Positions 6,561-9,527 of a DNA stretch of 9,527 nucleotides are shown piece by piece. Source of the DNA: JAAXQD01 sp032126435 (lineage in GTDB: Bacteria > Desulfobacterota > Desulfobacteria > Desulfobacterales > UBA11574). The stretch is from assembly GCA_032126435.1 (NCBI GenBank), contig JAQBBE010000020.1:1-9527 (forward strand), in the 5' to 3' direction. The notes beneath the pieces are model-generated. The model saw only the letters and a list, made by a program, of their open reading frames with translations. It was not told the origin of the DNA and ran no database searches. The translations under genes and the position numbers were made by a program. The first letter of the stretch is position 1. Each line of letters starts with the position of its first letter.

Positions 6561-6767
6561 TTAATAGGATTTGAGGGGCTGTAAGTTGATGGCTTGTGTG
6601 CCTTTAGAGGTTTCTTTTAATTCAAAAGATACAGGGTCACCCTTTTGCAAACCGAAATGCCCAAAATCCTTGATGCCCGATTTGTGAACAAAAACAACCC
6701 CATATTCTTCAGTGTGTATAAAACCATAGCCCTTTTTTTCACTGTACGATTTAATATAACCTTCCAT
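6561..6767 (-). CDS. cold-shock-domain protein (divergent)
   Basis: A 68-residue single cold-shock domain that should bind single-stranded RNA or DNA. RNP1 is KGYGFI (12-17) and RNP2 is VFVHKS (25-30). The C-terminal part GLQKGDPVSFELKETSKGTQ fits strands 4-5 of the OB fold. The length is typical (65-70). It is divergent at the first strand: canonical proteins have KWFN, whereas here the residues are KSYS, so the conserved Trp is lost and only Tyr8 remains aromatic. The start at 6765-6767 follows a GGAAAGGAA-type ribosome binding site at somewhat long spacing. A long leader with two stem-loops precedes it, as in many cold-shock genes. No strong terminator is seen after it. The general role (RNA chaperone in cold or stationary phase) is inferred from the family. 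Confidence 0.92.
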   Translation of the reverse strand: MEGYIKSYSEKKGYGFIHTEEYGVVFVHKSGIKDFGHFGLQKGDPVSFELKETSKGTQAINLQPLKSY

Positions 6768-6785
6768 CTAATGTTTTTCCTTTCC

Positions 6786-6800
6786 TTGCATCTTGTGCAA
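6786..6800 (-). promoter_or_regulatory. stem-loop just upstream of the cold-shock gene ribosome binding site
   Basis: TTGCA/TGCAA is a 5-bp stem with a 5-nt loop, and the purine-rich ribosome binding site begins immediately after it. It could affect translation of the leader mRNA. Confidence 0.4.
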
Positions 6801-6845
6801 ATGCTCAGGAGGTCACTTTGAATGAGGGCCAAAAAAGATAGGTTC

Positions 6846-6862
6846 TTTGGACAGACTCCAAA
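6846..6862 (-). promoter_or_regulatory. stem-loop in the cold-shock gene leader
   Basis: TTTGGA/TCCAAA is a perfect 6-bp stem with a 5-nt loop, about 80 nt upstream of the start codon. Cold-shock mRNAs commonly have structured leaders; function here is inferred. Confidence 0.45.
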
Positions 6863-6914
6863 ATAAATACCAGAAATATACACAAGTATTGAATTGTTGA
6901 ATCAATTAAGTCTT

Positions 6915-6943
6915 AAATTAATCCATTCATAATAACAAGTCAA
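6915..6943 (-). promoter_or_regulatory. candidate promoter of the cold-shock gene
   Basis: TTGACT (6938-6943, 5 of 6 to the -35 consensus) is followed after 17 bp by a poor -10 (TAATTT). If used, the transcript would have a leader of roughly 140 nt, typical for cold-shock genes. The weak -10 keeps confidence low. Confidence 0.35.
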
Positions 6944-6974
6944 TAGTTTGACCGGAAAAATAATCCGGTTTTCG

Positions 6975-7130
6975 TTATGAATTATCGTCGTGATGGATCA
7001 ATTCATTCCAGATTATTTGTGAAAAGACCCAACGAACGCCATTTAACTTCATCAGTGCCCACGCCATAAGGACGTGGTCACTGATTGGAGTACATCTGAC
7101 GCCTTTAAATATGCCTGGCAGCAGGCTCAC
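6975..7130 (-). other. short open frame of unknown status, 51 codons
   Basis: An open frame with a GTG at 7128-7130 and internal ATG codons at 7065-7067 and 7050-7052 reads, in part, CTPISDHVLMAWALMKLNG and VRWVFSQIIWNELI. The composition looks like real protein and not translated AT-rich noise. However, no start has a ribosome binding site, the frame is closed upstream by a TAA at 7146-7148, and I recognise no family. It may be a fragment of an older gene. The strong stem-loop at 7051-7085 lies within it. Confidence 0.25.
7051..7085. other. strong imperfect stem-loop
   Basis: ATCAGTG-c-CCACG pairs with CGTGG-t-CACTGAT: 12 base pairs interrupted by one mismatch, with a 9-nt loop. No T-run follows on either strand, so it is not an intrinsic terminator. 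It is by far the most stable structure in the gap. Confidence 0.7.
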
Positions 7131-7252
7131 TTTCGTGCATGAAGCTTAACCCGCCGAAAAGTGAAGATTTTATAACCAAAATCATAAAAAATACAGATTC
7201 CAAAACTTGAACCCGGAGTAATTTTATGCCCCTTGCATATATGGTAAAACCC

Positions 7253-7295
7253 ACAAAAAATCAAAAGGGCAAACCCTGTTGAATGGATTTGCCCT
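7253..7295 (-). terminator. intrinsic terminator of the HU gene at 7331-7594
   Basis: On the minus strand, AGGGCAAA and TTTGCCCT form a perfect 8-bp stem (14-nt loop), followed by TTTTGATTTTTT. It starts 36 bp after the HU stop codon. Confidence 0.88.
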
Positions 7296-7330
7296 GAAGA
7301 AAACAATAACAAGTGCTAAACACAAACTTT

Positions 7331-7594
7331 CTATTTGAGGTTTTTCCCCGGCTTAAAAGTTACGACGTTTTTGCCCTTAATCTTTATCTTTTCACCGGTC
7401 TGTGGATTACGTCCCATTCGGGTTTTTCGATATACATTCTTGAATGTTCCAAAACCTACTAAAGTTACTCTACTGTTGCGTTTGTCCAGTCCTTTTGTAA
7501 CACCGTCAAGAAATGATTCCAATGCTGCTTTTGCCGCAACCTTTGAAACACCCGCATCTTTTGCCATTTTTTCAACCATTTCTGCTTTTGTCAT
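7331..7594 (-). CDS. HU-family DNA-binding protein
   Basis: An 87-residue HU/IHF-family nucleoid protein. It begins TKAEMVEKMAKDAGVSKVAA in the usual helical register. The core is LVGFGTFKN and the arm signature TRMGRNPQTGEKI, with the intercalating Pro. It ends with the canonical VVTFKPGKNLK. It is more basic and more canonical at the C-terminus than the copy at 5209-5478. The ATG at 7592-7594 has a very strong GGGAGG, suggesting high expression. A TATTAT -10-like element lies about 35 bp upstream, and a strong terminator follows, so it is probably monocistronic. HU compacts and bends DNA; a specific role cannot be assigned. Confidence 0.95.
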   Translation of the reverse strand: MTKAEMVEKMAKDAGVSKVAAKAALESFLDGVTKGLDKRNSRVTLVGFGTFKNVYRKTRMGRNPQTGEKIKIKGKNVVTFKPGKNLK

Positions 7595-7976
7595 CTGTTT
7601 CCTCCCTTGTCAGTTTTAAGTTGATACATAATACCCCTTGTTTCTTAGACAGTTATTGAATCAAAATTAGTAGATGCCCATTTATCAATACCTCTCGGGT
7701 CGAAAAACAGACGGTAACCAATATCTTTCGCAGATGAATTAGGGCCGGTAACGAAGAAATCACATTTTTTTCAACTTCGAGTCCTATTACCCAATTAAAT
7801 TCTTATTCTTTTTCTCACCATCAAAATTAATAGGTGATTTTGGGTGTAAAGGAGGTTTAGGCAGTTCCGGCCAAAGTGATTGAGCCGGCATCTTCCCGAT
7901 TAACCTCATATAATAATCTGTTTGCCAAAGTCAAGACTGAATTGAGGGGCATAGATTGCGGATGCAAATTACCCAT
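7595..7976. other. 382-bp gap between HU and the PAS-LuxR gene
   Basis: Besides the HU promoter candidate near 7628-7633, no gene is well supported. A 40-codon frame on the minus strand (7787-7909) has a Pro-rich protein-like sequence including MRLIGKMPAQSLWPELPKPP but no ribosome binding site. A CCGGC/GCCGG stem overlaps it (about 7867-7888). No intrinsic terminator with a U-run is visible after the PAS-LuxR gene. Confidence 0.5.
7628..7633 (-). promoter_or_regulatory. possible -10 element for the HU gene at 7331-7594
   Basis: TATTAT on the minus strand, 5 of 6 to consensus, 33 bp upstream of the ATG. The -35 region at the usual spacing is poor (ATAACT). Confidence 0.35.
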
Positions 7977-9299
7977 TCAATGGAAGGATAAAAGGTAAGA
8001 CCTGAGATTTCCTCTCTGGCCCTGTATGCCGATCTTCCTTCGTATATTTTTTCTGTGGGTGTCAATCGTCCGCGGTGATACATTCATAAGTTCTGCGATC
8101 TTCTTGCTGGGGCTGCCATACCTTATTAGATTGGCTATTCGGATTTCTGTTGGCGTCAGGTTAAAATATTTCAAAGACATTTGTCGAGTAAATGGAGATA
8201 TGATTTCGTTCAGATTTGATTCGATTATACTCAAAAAAGCTTCCTGTCGATCATCCAATTCGGTTTTTTTGATCTTTTCAAAATATGGTACAATCAGCTT
8301 TTTTACGTTTGTCATTACATTATCTTCTATTTCCTTTTTATCCTCTTGCCTTTTTTTCAATAAAACCTTCATTGCCGTATTGATTTCCTCAAGACTTTTT
8401 GTCTTTAGCTCCAACTCTCGGGTTCGTTCCCCCACCTTGTATTCAAGCTCATTCTTGGCTGTATGAAGCGCTTTCTCAGCCCGAACTTTTTCGGTTATGT
8501 CCCTGGAGATTTCTAATACTGCAGTGGGTTTTCCCTCTTTATCTCTTAACCCTACATTAGCAGTACAGTGAAAAAAAATCGTTTTCCCATCCTGCCCAAT
8601 CACTTGAGTATCATGTTTATGAATTTTTCCATCCTGAAATGCCCTAAGCGTAATACAAGGATAAGGCTCACAGGGTTCTGTTCTTTTATGATATACTTCA
8701 TAACATTTTTTCCCAATGATATCGTTTCCGAATATTTTCCCAGCGATTTCGTTGGCCCAGATAATATTTAAATTTTTATCCATCATGCTCATGTGATCGC
8801 CAATAGATGACAACATTGCACTTAACTTCGACTCGCTCTCACTTAATAACGCCTCCGTCTGCTTGAAATCTGAAATATCCACCAGTACGCCGACAATACC
8901 CAGTATTTTCTTTCCATCACAGATCGGCGCAATGATATTATGGTAAAAGTTTTTCCCTCCGTCTAATCGATCGTACACCACTTCACCCGTAACTGTTTCT
9001 CCGGATAACGCACGGCGGTTGTTATCCATCCACAAATATTTTGTTTTTTTATTTGCAGGAAGATCCTCCGGGGATTTTCCAATCACATTCCCCCAATTTT
9101 TCTTGCAGATCGAGTTTTGAAAAACATAGCGGCTGTCCGGATCAAGGAGAAAAACATCAAAGGGTAAACTTTCAACGACGGCCTTAAACATCGCCTTGCT
9201 CTTTACCAGTTCCTCCTCGGCCTGGGTGAGCTTTTTGGCTTCTTTCTCTAACTCCCTAAGCCTTTGTTCCAATTCTTCACGGGTTGGTTTTGCGGCCAT
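7977..9299 (-). CDS. one-component sensor/regulator: coiled coil, PAS, PAS, coiled coil, LuxR-type HTH
   Basis: A 440-residue cytoplasmic transcription regulator with no membrane helix, kinase domain or receiver. In order: a charged N-terminal helix (4-35, REELEQRLRELEKEAKKL); PAS 1 (about 36-150); PAS 2 (about 152-275); a long coiled coil (about 270-330); a linker helix region; and a LuxR/GerE helix-turn-helix (379-440) with FNLTPTEIRIANLI and the recognition segment SPRTIDTHRKNIRRKI. PAS 2 carries Cys199, Cys210, Cys215 and Cys245, a cluster that could hold a metal or sense redox state. The architecture implies that ligand or redox input to PAS directly controls DNA binding; targets are unknown. 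An upstream TTG at 9314 is possible, but the ATG at 9297-9299 has an AAGGA at good spacing. The leader carries a Fur-box-like palindrome and an attenuator-like hairpin. Confidence 0.93.
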   Translation of the reverse strand: MAAKPTREELEQRLRELEKEAKKLTQAEEELVKSKAMFKAVVESLPFDVFLLDPDSRYVFQNSICKKNWGNVIGKSPEDLPANKKTKYLWMDNNRRALSGETVTGEVVYDRLDGGKNFYHNIIAPICDGKKILGIVGVLVDISDFKQTEALLSESESKLSAMLSSIGDHMSMMDKNLNIIWANEIAGKIFGNDIIGKKCYEVYHKRTEPCEPYPCITLRAFQDGKIHKHDTQVIGQDGKTIFFHCTANVGLRDKEGKPTAVLEISRDITEKVRAEKALHTAKNELEYKVGERTRELELKTKSLEEINTAMKVLLKKRQEDKKEIEDNVMTNVKKLIVPYFEKIKKTELDDRQEAFLSIIESNLNEIISPFTRQMSLKYFNLTPTEIRIANLIRYGSPSKKIAELMNVSPRTIDTHRKNIRRKIGIQGQRGNLRSYLLSFH

Positions 9300-9327
9300 T
9301 GGTTTATCCTTCAATCGCTTTTAAATC

Positions 9328-9371
9328 AAAAAAAGCCCATAACCGGGTATCGTTGAATACCGTATATGAGC
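9328..9371 (-). terminator. terminator-like hairpin just upstream of the PAS-LuxR gene
   Basis: Minus-strand RNA: GCUCAUA pairs with UAUGGGC (one G-U), then an internal loop, then GGUAU/AUACC with a 6-nt loop, followed directly by seven U. It lies only about 15 nt before the AAGGA ribosome binding site. It is either an attenuator in the gene's leader or the terminator of a gene beyond the right edge. Confidence 0.75.
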
Positions 9372-9400
9372 CTTAATGCCTCGCATAGGGACTTACCCCC

Positions 9401-9415
9401 TGATAATTATTATCG
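9401..9415. promoter_or_regulatory. Fur-box-like 7-1-7 palindrome
   Basis: TGATAATTATTATCG matches the published 7-1-7 Fur consensus TGATAATnATTATCA at 13 of 14 defined positions. It lies between the candidate promoter and the hairpin, about 100 bp upstream of the PAS-LuxR start. AT-rich palindromes can arise by chance in such DNA, so the assignment is tentative. Confidence 0.5.
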
Positions 9416-9443
9416 TTCATGCTGATTTATCATTTTTAAGGGT

Positions 9444-9473
9444 ACTATACATTGGTCGGCAATCAATTTGCAA
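9444..9473 (-). promoter_or_regulatory. candidate promoter of the PAS-LuxR gene
   Basis: TATAGT (9444-9449, 5 of 6 to the -10) and TTGCAA (9468-9473, 4 of 6 to the -35) are separated by 18 bp. The predicted leader would be about 140 nt and would include the Fur-like site and the U-run hairpin. Confidence 0.45.
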
Positions 9474-9527
9474 GAAGGGATTATTTTCAAGATGCATCCC
9501 CAATTACGTTAAGTTTTAAATAAGTAT

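Larger units (their letters stand above)
6768..7330. other. 563-bp gap between the cold-shock and HU genes
   Basis: It contains, from right to left, the HU terminator (7253-7295), a 51-codon open frame with protein-like composition (6975-7130), a strong imperfect stem-loop (7051-7085), a small GCCTG/CAGGC hairpin (7113-7126), a CCGG-flanked hairpin (about 6951-6970), a candidate promoter (6938-6943) and the cold-shock leader with two hairpins. An open frame at 7127-7312 overlaps the terminator and looks spurious. Confidence 0.6.

Noticed and set aside
6822..6866. 14-codon plus-strand mini-gene with an AGGAGGT Shine-Dalgarno
   Set aside because: The ribosome binding site is good, but the peptide (MRAKKDRFFGQTPK) is tiny, no promoter is seen, and it lies opposite the cold-shock leader hairpin. 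Probably chance.
7127..7312. 61-codon minus-strand open frame
   Set aside because: It runs through the HU terminator stem, has no ribosome binding site and no recognisable domain.
7335..7619. 94-codon plus-strand open frame
   Set aside because: It is antisense to the well-supported HU gene.
9300..9314. TTG start for the PAS-LuxR gene
   Set aside because: The ATG five codons later has an AAGGA at suitable spacing, and that Shine-Dalgarno would lie inside the longer frame.

Overview
The window looks like chromosomal DNA from a Desulfobacterota bacterium, probably a Desulfobacteraceae-type sulfate reducer. This is inferred from style and not proven. The clues are a one-component PAS-PAS-LuxR regulator whose N-terminus is a charged coiled coil of the kind common in that group, a minimal RRM protein with a Gly-rich tail, two HU paralogues close together, and AT-rich intergenic repeats. 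All well-supported genes lie on the minus strand, so transcription runs from right to left.

Left half (1-5031), visibly GC-richer: an aldo/keto reductase (4072-5031) is followed after 66 bp by a tripartite MacAB-type exporter. The exporter consists of a periplasmic adaptor (2851-4005), an ABC ATPase whose ATG overlaps the adaptor stop (2177-2854), an FtsX/MacB-type permease 4 bp further on (967-2172), and a second paralogous permease that runs off the left edge (1-567). The two permeases are separated by 399 bp, most of it an AT-rich repeat element with 32-bp direct repeats and an inverted-repeat core. The adaptor, ATPase and permeases should form one efflux or lipoprotein-release-type machine. 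The substrate cannot be read from the sequence.

Middle (5032-7594), AT-rich: four small nucleic-acid-binding genes all point left, namely HU (7331-7594), a cold-shock-domain protein (6561-6767), an RRM protein with a Gly-rich tail (5640-6005) and a second HU (5209-5478). They are spaced apart with their own leaders and are not tightly packed. Convincing intrinsic terminators follow both HU genes. Between the CSD and RRM genes lies a decayed DUF374-type lysophospholipid acyltransferase: its N-terminal and C-terminal ends are fused across an internal deletion and a frameshift. A heptamer array of exactly 7 x 7 bp sits just upstream of the reductase.

Right (7595-9527): a cytoplasmic PAS-PAS-LuxR regulator (7977-9299). 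Its leader has a plausible promoter, an almost perfect 7-1-7 Fur-box-like palindrome and an intrinsic-terminator-like hairpin just before the ribosome binding site. This leader is the most interesting regulatory signal in the window. I found no complete mobile element, CRISPR array, tRNA or rRNA, and no clearly new multi-gene system.
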